A DNA stretch of 16,570 bases. It comes from Verrucomicrobiota bacterium. GTDB taxonomy: Bacteria; Verrucomicrobiota; Verrucomicrobiia; Limisphaerales; JADLHS01. The notes beneath the pieces were generated by a model, which saw only the letters and a list, made by a program, of their open reading frames with translations, searched no databases and was not told the origin of the DNA. A program made the position numbers and the translations under genes. The stretch is from contig SCTL01000127.1 of the NCBI GenBank assembly GCA_004297495.1, positions 1 to 16,570 on the forward strand. The letters run 5' to 3'. Shown here piece after piece: positions 1 to 7,354 of this stretch (positions are counted from its first letter, which is position 1; each line of letters starts with the position of its first letter).

Positions 1-240
1 CGCGCTTGGCGGCTGAAGATTCACGGGCAACGGCGGCGGGGCGGCTTCAATGGCCGGCGCGAATGCCGGCCCGGCGCTGGTGGCCGTGCCCAAAGTTTGC
101 GCGATGGCCGCGTTGGCTGGAGCCGTGGCGTCAGCGCCGCAGACGGGACATTGCAGCGCGGTGGGCATCCGGCCATGCACGGGTTCAACATCGAAGGCGA
201 TTTTCTGTCCACAGGCACATAGGATTTTGACGGCGATCAT
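1..240 (-). CDS. Small zinc-ribbon protein, N-terminal part (3' end off the left edge)
   Basis: Reading the minus strand from ATG 240 gives an open frame of 80 codons that is still open at base 1, so only the N-terminus is visible. It begins MIAVKILCACGQKIAFDVEP and continues with an ALQCPVCGAD segment. This gives a CxCG pair near residues 8-11 and a CPxCG pair near residues 32-35, the pattern of a four-cysteine zinc ribbon. After residue 40 it becomes Ala/Pro-rich, like a linker to a further domain, often membrane-bound in such proteins. Small CxCG...CPxCG N-terminal domains of this kind are common in Verrucomicrobiota and Planctomycetota; the function is unknown. The frame is open upstream of ATG 240 back to a TGA near base 320, but ATG 240 places the ribbon at the usual N-terminal position. 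No clear Shine-Dalgarno sequence is visible. Confidence 0.7.
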   Translation of the reverse strand, partial: MIAVKILCACGQKIAFDVEPVHGRMPTALQCPVCGADATAPANAAIAQTLGTATSAGPAFAPAIEAAPPPLPVNLQPPSA

Positions 241-353
241 GGCGGCTGATTCTGGATGGTCGGTGTTAAAGAGTTTCGCAAACTTTGGGCAGACCGCGAT
301 TTCTTGTCCAGCGAAAGTTCAGTTTGGTAGCAACCGAGGATGAATTGGTGGGT

Positions 354-371
354 GCATCGCTGCTGCGATGC
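354..371. repeat. Short hairpin between zinc-ribbon and kinase genes
   Basis: A perfect 7-bp inverted repeat (gcatcgc / gcgatgc) with the 4-base loop tgct lies in the 193-bp gap between the zinc-ribbon gene start (240) and the kinase stop (434). It is downstream of the kinase on the same strand, so it could contribute to 3'-end formation, but no T-tract follows it. The rest of the gap is GC-rich and shows no gene. Confidence 0.4.
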
Positions 372-433
372 GCGGCGCTGCGGCAGCACCGCCGCCACCA
401 AACCGGGGCAAGGCCAGTGAACATGAAGGGGCG

Positions 434-1894
434 TTACTCATTATGCGGAATCTTCACGGTGCTGCCGCCGACGAATTCGCGGAGCACGGCGTCGCCGGGA
501 ATCAGATCGAATCCGTCCACTTGCGCGCGCGTGAGGCCGGCGACCGAATCGAGCAGGCCGGTCACGCGCGTCCGGCGAATCTCGGCGTCGAGGAAGCCGG
601 CGTAGGGCGAAAGTTCGGCGGCTTGCGGCCAGTAACTTTCCGGGCCGGAGAAGAACGGCTTGAGCGCGGGCAGGTCGAAGGGGAATCCGCCGTTAACCAC
701 GTGATCCGCCGTGCCGAGCAGCGGAATGATGCTGAACAACTCCCCCGCCCTGACGTAATGCCAGTGCAGCAGCGTGAGCAGCGGCCGGTGATTGCGATGC
801 TTCACGTCGCGCAACATCCGGCGCAGCAACCGCACGTCGGTGAACTTGGTGAGGCGTTTGGTCGAGCCGTCGCCTTCGAGCAGCGCGTTTTGCGATTCAA
901 TGTAGAGGCGGAACTGCGCGCGGGCTTCGATGCCTTCGGTCATGGGAGGATAAAGTCCGTGCAGGCAATCGAGCAGCAGGATTTGATCGCGTTCGAGTTT
1001 GACGTGCTTGCTGCCGGTGCGGCGGCCTTCCTTGAAACTGTAAACCGGCTTCTCAATCGTCTCGCCGGCGAGCAGCGCGCGGAGGTGTTGATTCAACAAC
1101 TGAATGTCCAGCGCCTCGGGCGTCTCGTAATTGCGGTCATTGATCCAATCCGTCGGATGCTCGACGAGCGACCAGAAGTAATCGTCGAGGTTGAGCATGA
1201 GGAAGCGCAGTCCGTGCCGCTGCAAGCGCTCGGTGAGCTTGACGGTGGTGGTGGTTTTGCCGGAGGAGCTCGGCCCGCTCACCCACATCATGCGCAACGG
1301 ATCGCCCGCGCTGAGGCGCGCGAGAACTTTCCGCGCAGCTTCATCGAGCGATTGTTCATAGACGTGCAGCGCGGCCTCGACGACCGGCTTGAGTTTTCCG
1401 CCGCGGACGACTTCGTTCAAGCCCGCCACCGTGTCCACGCCGTGCTGGCGATTCCACGCGAGCGATTGTTCGATGCGTTCGCGGGAGAAACCATTGCCGA
1501 CGAATTGCGTCTGGGTGAGCGCGCCTTCGCGCAGCCAGTGGCGCGACCAGCGGTAACATTCGTAGGCGTCGGCGGTGTTTTGAAAACCGTAGCTGCGCAA
1601 CGCGTGCAACACTTCGTCCTGAATCACCTCGATGGTCGGCGGGAAATTCGAGATGAGATGGTGCGGATCGGAGTTCAGGCAAATGACGACCGTGTCGGCG
1701 AGAAACCCGGCGATGGCTTCGTCCGTCGGATACGCGGAGAAGATGCGGTCATTGACTCCAGGCAAATGGTCCTGCGCGAAACCGCCGATGGATTGCGCCG
1801 CGCGCAGGATGGCCCGGCCGATGCGCGCATGATCGAAGCGCACGAGGGCGCGGTTGCGCTTCTGGACTTTGACGATGCGGTTCTGGACTGACAT
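434..1894 (-). CDS. ATP-cone / P-loop nucleoside (uridine-like) kinase
   Basis: The protein has 486 residues from ATG 1894. Residues about 6-115 form an ATP-cone domain (begins IVKVQKRN; contains IQDEVLHALRSYGFQNTADAY), a regulatory nucleotide-binding module best known from ribonucleotide reductases. Residues about 195-420 form a phosphoribulokinase/uridine-kinase-type P-loop kinase. Its Walker A is GPSSSGKTT at about 207-215, followed by an LDDYF motif at about 236-240 and the hydrophobic LLLDCLHGL strand. The likely reaction is ATP-dependent phosphorylation of a nucleoside or related alcohol in the cytoplasm; the substrate cannot be read from the sequence. The frame is open upstream to 2128, but that extension covers the palindromic repeat at 1950-2053 and looks non-coding. 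MSVQNRIVKVQ is therefore the better start, directly before the ATP cone. It is divergent from the exosortase gene. Confidence 0.88.
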   Translation of the reverse strand: MSVQNRIVKVQKRNRALVRFDHARIGRAILRAAQSIGGFAQDHLPGVNDRIFSAYPTDEAIAGFLADTVVICLNSDPHHLISNFPPTIEVIQDEVLHALRSYGFQNTADAYECYRWSRHWLREGALTQTQFVGNGFSRERIEQSLAWNRQHGVDTVAGLNEVVRGGKLKPVVEAALHVYEQSLDEAARKVLARLSAGDPLRMMWVSGPSSSGKTTTTVKLTERLQRHGLRFLMLNLDDYFWSLVEHPTDWINDRNYETPEALDIQLLNQHLRALLAGETIEKPVYSFKEGRRTGSKHVKLERDQILLLDCLHGLYPPMTEGIEARAQFRLYIESQNALLEGDGSTKRLTKFTDVRLLRRMLRDVKHRNHRPLLTLLHWHYVRAGELFSIIPLLGTADHVVNGGFPFDLPALKPFFSGPESYWPQAAELSPYAGFLDAEIRRTRVTGLLDSVAGLTRAQVDGFDLIPGDAVLREFVGGSTVKIPHNE

Positions 1895-1949
1895 GCGCCG
1901 ACTATAACGCGACGCGTGCGCGAAACAATCGCGAAGAACAAACGTGATG

Positions 1950-2053
1950 GCGCGCGGGCGTCCCGCCCGCAGCGGCCCGGCGGCAAAGCAGACCCCCGGG
2001 ATGCTCCAACCGCTTCGAAGCTTGGGAATGCTGCGGCCCGGAGGGCCGCGCGC
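1950..2053. repeat. Palindromic intergenic element (REP/MITE-like), about 104 bp
   Basis: The 227-bp divergent spacer between kinase and exosortase holds a compact element made of inverted repeats. A perfect 7-3-7 hairpin gcgggcg-tcc-cgcccgc lies at 1954-1970, a 10-bp palindrome gcttcgaagc at 2012-2021, and a second 7-3-7 hairpin gcggccc-gga-gggccgc at 2033-2049. The outer ends form an 8-bp inverted repeat, gcgcgcgg at 1950-1957 and ccgcgcgc at 2046-2053. The motif gcggcccgg occurs twice, at 1972 and 2033. There is no coding capacity. It resembles dispersed REP- or MITE-type repeats, but no second copy is in this window, so repetitiveness is inferred. Confidence 0.55.
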
Positions 2054-2121
2054 TGGCGCGTTGATGTGATTTGCAAAACGATGGCCTGCGGTGTGGGAGT
2101 TTGTTATAGCTAACCGCGCTC

Positions 2122-3726
2122 GTGACAATTCCAGAAAAAAAACTGTCCGCGCTCTGGCCGCTCGCGCTCGCGCTGGCCTGGCTTTGGTTCGCCGTCATTC
2201 GCCATCTACACGTCGAGTGGACGCTCAACGAGCAATATAATTACGGCTGGGCGGTGCCGTTCCTTTGTCTCTTCCTGCTGTGGAAACGTTGCGAGTCGCT
2301 GCCACCGCCGAACGAAACCGTTTTGTCGGACACAAAGACAATTCGCCTGCTGCTCACGCTGCTGATTGCCGCGCTGGCGCTGTTTTATTTTCCGATCCGG
2401 TTGATCGAAGAAGCGAATCCAGACTGGCGACTGGTCAGTTGGGCGATGAGTTTGGTGGCTGTCGGCATCACGATGGGCATACTCGCGCTGACTGGTGGGC
2501 GGCGCGCGGTGATTTGGTTTGGCTTTCCGCTTTTGTATTTTCTCATCGCTGTGCCGTGGCCGGCGGTGCCGGAGCGAACGATCATTCAAGGCTTGAGCCG
2601 GTTCAACGCGTCGCTAAGCACGGAACTGGTGGGCTGGTTCGGCGTGCCGGCGCTGGCGCGCGGGAATTTGATCGAGGTCGGGTCGGGCGTCGTCGGCGTG
2701 GACGAAGCGTGCAGCGGGATTCGTTCGATGCAAGCCACGGTGATGCTCTCGCTGTTCTTCGGCGAACTCTACCGGCTGCGCCCGCAGAGGCGGCTTGATC
2801 TGGTGATGGTGGGATTGTTTCTCGCGTTGTTCTTCAACCTGCTCCGCACGTCCCTGCTGGTGTTCGTCGCCGCGCGTCAAGGCACGGCGGCGATGGAGCA
2901 CTGGCACGATCCGGCCAGCATCACGATCATCCTCGGCAGTTTCACCGGCCTGTGGCTCACGTCACGCTGGATGCGCCGCCACGAAGCCGCCGTGGCCGCG
3001 CCCGGGGAAATTCCGCTCCGCCAAAAGCTGCGTGAACTGACGGAGAAGCTTCGGCCCGCTCTCGCCGCCGCGCGAATTGGCCGACTGGCCGTGCTGCTCG
3101 GCGCGTGGTTTTTGATTTCGGAATTGCTGGTTGCAGCGTGGTACGTGTCGCACGAACGCCGTTTGCCGCCGCCGCAAATCTGGACTGCGGAATTCCCGCG
3201 CACGAATCCCGAATACCACGAGCATGCCCTCCCGCCGCGCACGCGCCAGTTGTTGCGGCACGATGAGGAACTCAATGCCCAGTGGCGTTCCCCCACCAAC
3301 GACAGCCGCTGGCAGGGAACTTTCCTGCGCTGGAATCCGGGGCGCGCGGCCACGTATCTCGCGCACGGTCACACGCCCGAAATCTGTCTCACCGCCGCCG
3401 GCGGCGAACTCAAGTCGCAGTCCGACGTGCAATACCTTCGCGCCCAAGGCCTCGATCTCCCGGTGCGCTTTTATCGCGTGGTGAACGGAGAGGAAACTTT
3501 CGATGTGCTCTACTGTCTCTGGGAAGACCGCACGCAGCGGCAGGATTTTCAGTCAATGCTTCCCGATTACAGCGTGCGCTTCAACGCTGTGCTCGCCGGT
3601 CATCGCCAGCGCGGCCAGCGCTCCCTCGAACTCGCCGTGCGCGGATTCACCAGTGCCAGCGAAGCGCAAGCATCGTTGACGCGTGAATTCATCCGCGCCA
3701 TTAAAGTGCCCGCCATCGCACCTTGA
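2122..3726 (+). CDS. Exosortase with fused EpsI-like C-terminal domain
   Basis: This is a 534-residue inner-membrane protein starting at GTG 2122; an in-frame TAG sits about 12 bp upstream, so no earlier start exists. Residues about 10-285 are a multi-helix exosortase core with the catalytic signature: Cys197 in VDEACSGIRSM, Arg242 in FNLLRTSLLVF, and His262 in HWHDPAS. Exosortases are transpeptidases that cleave PEP-CTERM-type sorting signals during export of surface proteins, usually next to exopolysaccharide genes. A further membrane segment at about 320-342 leads into an EpsI-like (DUF3485-type) extracytoplasmic domain with HTPEIC at 417-422 and a WEDR segment near 467-470. EpsI is often a separate gene; here it is fused. 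The next gene, a glycosyltransferase, starts 4 bp after the stop. No PEP-CTERM substrate is visible, and the exosortase subfamily is not assigned. Confidence 0.93.
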   Translation: MTIPEKKLSALWPLALALAWLWFAVIRHLHVEWTLNEQYNYGWAVPFLCLFLLWKRCESLPPPNETVLSDTKTIRLLLTLLIAALALFYFPIRLIEEANPDWRLVSWAMSLVAVGITMGILALTGGRRAVIWFGFPLLYFLIAVPWPAVPERTIIQGLSRFNASLSTELVGWFGVPALARGNLIEVGSGVVGVDEACSGIRSMQATVMLSLFFGELYRLRPQRRLDLVMVGLFLALFFNLLRTSLLVFVAARQGTAAMEHWHDPASITIILGSFTGLWLTSRWMRRHEAAVAAPGEIPLRQKLRELTEKLRPALAAARIGRLAVLLGAWFLISELLVAAWYVSHERRLPPPQIWTAEFPRTNPEYHEHALPPRTRQLLRHDEELNAQWRSPTNDSRWQGTFLRWNPGRAATYLAHGHTPEICLTAAGGELKSQSDVQYLRAQGLDLPVRFYRVVNGEETFDVLYCLWEDRTQRQDFQSMLPDYSVRFNAVLAGHRQRGQRSLELAVRGFTSASEAQASLTREFIRAIKVPAIAP

Positions 3727-3730
3727 ATCC

Positions 3731-4939
3731 GTGCGCTGCCTGCTGATCAACCAAACCTTTCCGCCCGACGTGATGGCGACCGGCCAATACCTCGGCGAAG
3801 TCGCGGCGCAACTCACGGAACGCGGCCACGCAGTCACCGTCGTCACCGGGCGGCGCGCTTACGATGAACCGGAAAAACTTTTCCCCGCCAAAGAAACCTG
3901 GCGCGGCGCGACGATTCTGCGCGTGAGTTCAACGGGGCTGGGCAAGAAAGCGAAGTGGCGTCGCGCGGCGGACTTCGCGAGTTTCATCCTCGCGTGTTGC
4001 TGGCGGCTGCTCTTTGTCCCGCGACCGGCGGTCGTGGTGGCGCTGACTTCCCCGCCCCTCATCGCGTTCATCGGCGCGGTGTACGCGAGACTGCGCGGCG
4101 CGAGGTTCGTTTATTGGGTCATGGATTTGAATCCGGATGAAGCCATCGCCGCCGGTTGGCTGAAGGAAGCTTCACCCGCCGGTCGCGTCTTGAAATGGAT
4201 GTCGCATTTCAGCTTTCGTCACTCGACCGGCATCATCGCGCTCGATCGTTTTATGCGCGACCGCATCACGGCGCAGGGAGTTCCGGCGGAAAAAATCCAC
4301 GTCGTGCCGCCATGGTCGCTGGACGCGAACGTGCATTACGACGCCGCAGGCCGGGAAGAATTTCGCGCCGCACGCGGGCTGGCTGACAAATTTGTGGTGA
4401 TGTATTCCGGCAATCACAGCCCGTGTCATCCGCTCGACACGTTGCTGGCGGCGGCGCGCGAACTGGCAAGTGAGCCGCGTTTCGCTTTTCTGTTCATCGG
4501 CGGCGGCAGCGAATTCAAACACGTCCAACGTTTCGCCGCTGAGCATCGCCTCGAAAACATCCGTTGCGAAACTTATCGCCCGCTAAGCGAGCTTTCCGCC
4601 TCGCTCTCCGCCGCCGATCTGCACCTCGTCGTCATGGGAAATCCGTTTGTCGGTCTTGTGCATCCTTGCAAGATTTACAACATGCTGCGCGTGCAAGCGC
4701 CCGTGCTTTACCTCGGGCCGGACGAAAGCCATGTCACGGAGTTGATGCGCAACGAGGCGCCGCAAAACTTTTTCGCCCAATCCCGACACGGCGACGCTGC
4801 CGCCGTCGCGCGCGCGATTCGTTCCGCCGCCGCCACCCGCCGCGCGTCGGATGCGAATCTGCCGGCGTCGTTCGACGAGTTTTCCCAAGCCAGACTGCTG
4901 CCGAAGTTGGTGCGGATTATCGAGGGCCAGCCGGAATGA
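3731..4939 (+). CDS. Family-4-type (GT-B) glycosyltransferase, WbuB-like
   Basis: This cytosolic or membrane-associated glycosyltransferase has 402 residues if translated from GTG 3731. It opens VRCLLINQTFPPDVMATGQY, the usual GT4 N-terminus with the first Rossmann strand followed by a PPD...ATGQY loop. The C-terminal donor-binding half carries VVMYSGNHS, an FIGGGSEF segment and an HPCKIYNMLRVQAPVLYLGP stretch where GT4 enzymes bind the nucleotide sugar. A typical job is adding a sugar to a lipid-linked glycan or exopolysaccharide. An ATG at 3683 in the same frame would overlap the exosortase by 44 bp; GTG 3731, 4 bp after the exosortase stop, fits the family N-terminus better. It probably forms a transcription unit with the exosortase. 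The specific sugar is unknown. Confidence 0.88.
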   Translation: MRCLLINQTFPPDVMATGQYLGEVAAQLTERGHAVTVVTGRRAYDEPEKLFPAKETWRGATILRVSSTGLGKKAKWRRAADFASFILACCWRLLFVPRPAVVVALTSPPLIAFIGAVYARLRGARFVYWVMDLNPDEAIAAGWLKEASPAGRVLKWMSHFSFRHSTGIIALDRFMRDRITAQGVPAEKIHVVPPWSLDANVHYDAAGREEFRAARGLADKFVVMYSGNHSPCHPLDTLLAAARELASEPRFAFLFIGGGSEFKHVQRFAAEHRLENIRCETYRPLSELSASLSAADLHLVVMGNPFVGLVHPCKIYNMLRVQAPVLYLGPDESHVTELMRNEAPQNFFAQSRHGDAAAVARAIRSAAATRRASDANLPASFDEFSQARLLPKLVRIIEGQPE

Positions 4940-5037
4940 AGTTGTAGTCGGCAGGAGACGTGCACCGGGGCAAATGAGCCGCAAGTCGGGGCTAATTGAC
5001 CTTGATGCAGGCAGAGAGTTCAGGCTTTAATAGAGCT

Positions 5038-5056
5038 AGCCAAGCCTAGCTTGGCT
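5038..5056. repeat. Perfect 8-bp hairpin upstream of the WecA-type gene
   Basis: agccaagc-cta-gcttggct is a perfect 8-3-8 inverted repeat in the 181-bp gap between the glycosyltransferase stop (4939) and the WecA-type start (5121). No T-tract follows, so an intrinsic terminator is not obvious; an operator or transcript-processing hairpin is equally possible. Nothing else recognisable was seen in this gap. Confidence 0.4.
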
Positions 5057-5120
5057 TGAGTTATCGCGGTCGCCGACAGTTAGCTCCCAAGTCGTATGTC
5101 CGGCGAAGCGCGAATCAGAA

Positions 5121-6722
5121 ATGCAACTGTTCGCAATCTTAGCCACCGGTGGAATCGGGCTGCTCGTCAGCCTGTGGGCCAACCACCTGCTCATTCAACT
5201 CGCGAAGAATTCCGCCGGTCTGCATCGTCCGCACGACCTGCACCACGGACACACGCAGGCCATCCCGCGCATCGGCGGCATTGCGTTGGCCGCTGGATTT
5301 CTCGCCGCCGCGCTCGTTGCCACGCTCGTGTTTCCGGAGGAATTATTTCTCAACTCCGCCGCGTGGAGCATTGGCATTGGGTCGCTTTGCATGTTCGCCC
5401 TCGGTCTCTGGGACGATCTCAGCCCGCTGGGAGCGCGACGGAAACTGCTCGGGCAGGTGCTCATCTCCGCGGCGGTTTGCGTCTCCGGTCTGACGGTGGA
5501 GCGAATTCACGTGCCGTTGATGGGTGGCGATCTGGAACTCGGTTTCTTCGGCAGCTTCAGCCTGACCGTTCTGTGGCTCGTGGCGCTCACGAATCTCATC
5601 AACTTGATTGACGGCGTGGACGGCCTGGCCGGCGGCATCGCGCTGATGTTGATGCTGCTGCTCAGCTACGTGGGTTACGGTCAGGGCGTGCATCTGCTCT
5701 GCGTGGGCATGGCCGGGGCGTTGATCGGATTCCTGCGCTATAATTTTCCGCCCGCGCGCATCTACATGGGCGATGGCGGCGCCTACATGCTCGGCTTTCT
5801 CGTGGGCGTCACCACGATCGTCAGTTCGCAAAAAGGAACGGTCATCGCCGCGTTGGTTGCGCCGCTCTTCGTGCTCGCCCTCCCAATTCTCGATACCGCT
5901 CTAGCCATCGTGCGTCGCGGTCTGCAAGGACTTCCCGTGTTTCGGCCTGACCGGCGACACATTCATCATCGCGTGCTCGGCATGGGCTGGTCGCGCCGGC
6001 GCACGGTGCTTTCGATCTATTGTTTCTGTCTCGTGTTCATGGTGCTGGGCTTCGTGATTTTCTGGTCGCGCGGGCAATGGCTGCCCATCGCCACCGGTGT
6101 GGGCGCGCTCGTCATTTTGATCACGGCGGGCAAGCTGAGTTTCAGTCGCGAATGGTTTGCCGTGGGTCGGATCATCGGCAATTCGCTCCAGATGCGCGGC
6201 GAGATTCAATATGCCCTCGCGCAAATCCGCTGGCTCGAACTGGAAGGTCGCCGCTGCGAGTCTGTGGAGGAACTCTGGACAGACCTGACGTTCATCGCGC
6301 GCAAGCTCGGTTTCAAGGCGGCGCGGCTGCAATTGGAGGACGGCGAACGGCTTTGGCAGACGGATTGCCAGTGTCGTCATCTGCAAAGTGCCACGCACAA
6401 ACTCCAGCAAGGCCGACTCGGCACGTTGGAATTGCGCGCGTGCTTGCGCGCGAGCACCGAGGCCGACGGAGCCAAACTGCCAACGGAAGTTGTCTGCGCC
6501 GCGCCCGGTCCGGTGGTGGCCGACGCCGAGGTGTTTGAAATTCTGAGCGAGATCGTGGCCGAGGGCTGGATGAAAGCCGCGCGCGCCTGGATCAAAGAAC
6601 GCGGGCTAGCCGACGTGGCCTTGCGCTTCGATCCGGAATCCTCGCCGGTCCAAACCGCAGCCCAGTCGAATCCACTTCCCCTCGCCTCCGCTCCCCAAGC
6701 GGCCCGCCGGCCTTCTGCGTGA
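5121..6722 (+). CDS. WecA/MraY-family polyprenyl-phosphate sugar-1-phosphate transferase with long soluble C-terminus
   Basis: The protein has 533 residues from ATG 5121. Residues 1 to about 340 are a polytopic PNPT-superfamily enzyme with its defining cytoplasmic motifs: GLWDD (Asp98-Asp99, Mg2+ binding), NLIDGVDGLAGG (161-172), YMGDGG (215-220) and the HIHHR motif (280-284) typical of WecA-like rather than MraY-like enzymes. It should transfer a sugar-1-phosphate (GlcNAc-1-P in WecA) from UDP-sugar to undecaprenyl phosphate, the first step of lipid-linked glycan synthesis. This matches the glycosyltransferase and exosortase upstream. After the last membrane helix (about 322-338) comes a soluble tail of about 190 residues. 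It holds a Cys-x-Cys pair (DCQCRH, 415-420), is not needed for the core reaction, and I do not recognise it. A cupin gene follows within 30-51 bp. Confidence 0.92.
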   Translation: MQLFAILATGGIGLLVSLWANHLLIQLAKNSAGLHRPHDLHHGHTQAIPRIGGIALAAGFLAAALVATLVFPEELFLNSAAWSIGIGSLCMFALGLWDDLSPLGARRKLLGQVLISAAVCVSGLTVERIHVPLMGGDLELGFFGSFSLTVLWLVALTNLINLIDGVDGLAGGIALMLMLLLSYVGYGQGVHLLCVGMAGALIGFLRYNFPPARIYMGDGGAYMLGFLVGVTTIVSSQKGTVIAALVAPLFVLALPILDTALAIVRRGLQGLPVFRPDRRHIHHRVLGMGWSRRRTVLSIYCFCLVFMVLGFVIFWSRGQWLPIATGVGALVILITAGKLSFSREWFAVGRIIGNSLQMRGEIQYALAQIRWLELEGRRCESVEELWTDLTFIARKLGFKAARLQLEDGERLWQTDCQCRHLQSATHKLQQGRLGTLELRACLRASTEADGAKLPTEVVCAAPGPVVADAEVFEILSEIVAEGWMKAARAWIKERGLADVALRFDPESSPVQTAAQSNPLPLASAPQAARRPSA

Positions 6723-6752
6723 CAGACTCCGAGACTGCGACCGCTCGTTCAA

Positions 6753-7253
6753 ATGACCCGAACGCACCCGACTATGCGCAAAGTGAACACCAACGAACTG
6801 AAGGAAGATTCCTGGACCTCGCCGAAAGGAAAGTTCGCCGGCGCTGGCAAGGAAATTTCCGAAGCGCTCGGCCGCAAGCCGCTCTCCACTGACCTGCGCG
6901 AGCGGCATCCGTTCGCGGTGGAGATTCTCCGCATCCCGCCCGGCAAAACGCCATATCCTTATCACTCACACAGCGCGCAGTGGGAGTTCTATCACGTCAT
7001 CTCAGGCTCGGGACTCGTTCGACATCAGGATGGCCTGACTGAAATCATCGCGGGCGATGCGTTCATCTTCGAGCCGGACCAACCGCATCAACTCATCAAC
7101 AACAGTTCGCAAGACCTGCTGGTGTACGTGGTCGCGGACAATCCCATCGGCGAGTCCGGCTATTATCCCGACAGCAACAAGTGGCTGGTGCGTTCGCCCG
7201 AACGCCGGCTCTTGCGCGGCGACAAGCTGGAATACTACGAGGGCGAAGAGTGA
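6753..7253 (+). CDS. Single-domain cupin protein
   Basis: The protein has 166 residues from ATG 6753; ATG 6774 (MRKVNTNEL) is an equally plausible start. The central beta-barrel carries both cupin motifs. Motif 1 is around HSHSAQWEFYHVISG, with His71, His73 and Glu78; motif 2 is around GDAFIFEPDQPHQLIN, with His112. These four residues are the usual metal ligands, so a metal site is likely intact. Small cupins act as sugar-nucleotide or sugar-phosphate isomerases, dioxygenases, or ligand sensors; the sequence does not say which. It lies 30 bp after the WecA-type gene on the same strand, so a role in glycan metabolism is possible but only inferred. It converges on hemN across a long hairpin. 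Confidence 0.85.
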   Translation: MTRTHPTMRKVNTNELKEDSWTSPKGKFAGAGKEISEALGRKPLSTDLRERHPFAVEILRIPPGKTPYPYHSHSAQWEFYHVISGSGLVRHQDGLTEIIAGDAFIFEPDQPHQLINNSSQDLLVYVVADNPIGESGYYPDSNKWLVRSPERRLLRGDKLEYYEGEE

Positions 7254-7264
7254 GCCGCTAGATT

Positions 7265-7336
7265 CGTAGCCGCCGAGGTGACGAGGCGGAAGTTGTCGCG
7301 CTTTCCAAAATCCGCCTCCTCACGTCGGCGGCTACG
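7265..7336. repeat. Long inverted repeat between convergent cupin and hemN genes
   Basis: Two 26-bp arms, 7265-7290 and 7311-7336, are inverted complements with two mismatches, around a 20-base loop (agttgtcgcg ctttccaaaa). The left arm begins cgtagccgccgaggtg and the right arm ends gtcggcggctacg. It fills most of the 101-bp spacer between two convergent genes, where it could end transcription from both sides. Its size and shape also suit a dispersed REP/MITE-type element. Confidence 0.7.
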
Positions 7337-7354
7337 CGCGAAGCGAATTCCGAC

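Noticed and set aside
368..1891. Plus-strand 507-codon open frame opposite the kinase
   Set aside because: It is an antisense shadow in GC-rich DNA. The minus strand shows a Walker A motif and an ATP cone.
1895..2128. N-terminal extension of the kinase to 2128
   Set aside because: The extension would be translated through the palindromic repeat element and shows no domain. ATG 1894 starts directly before the ATP cone.
5050..5075. Possible sigma-54 (-24/-12) promoter before the WecA-type gene (ttggcttgagttatcgc)
   Set aside because: It lacks the TGGCAC...TTGC core at the right spacing. The resemblance is too weak to report.
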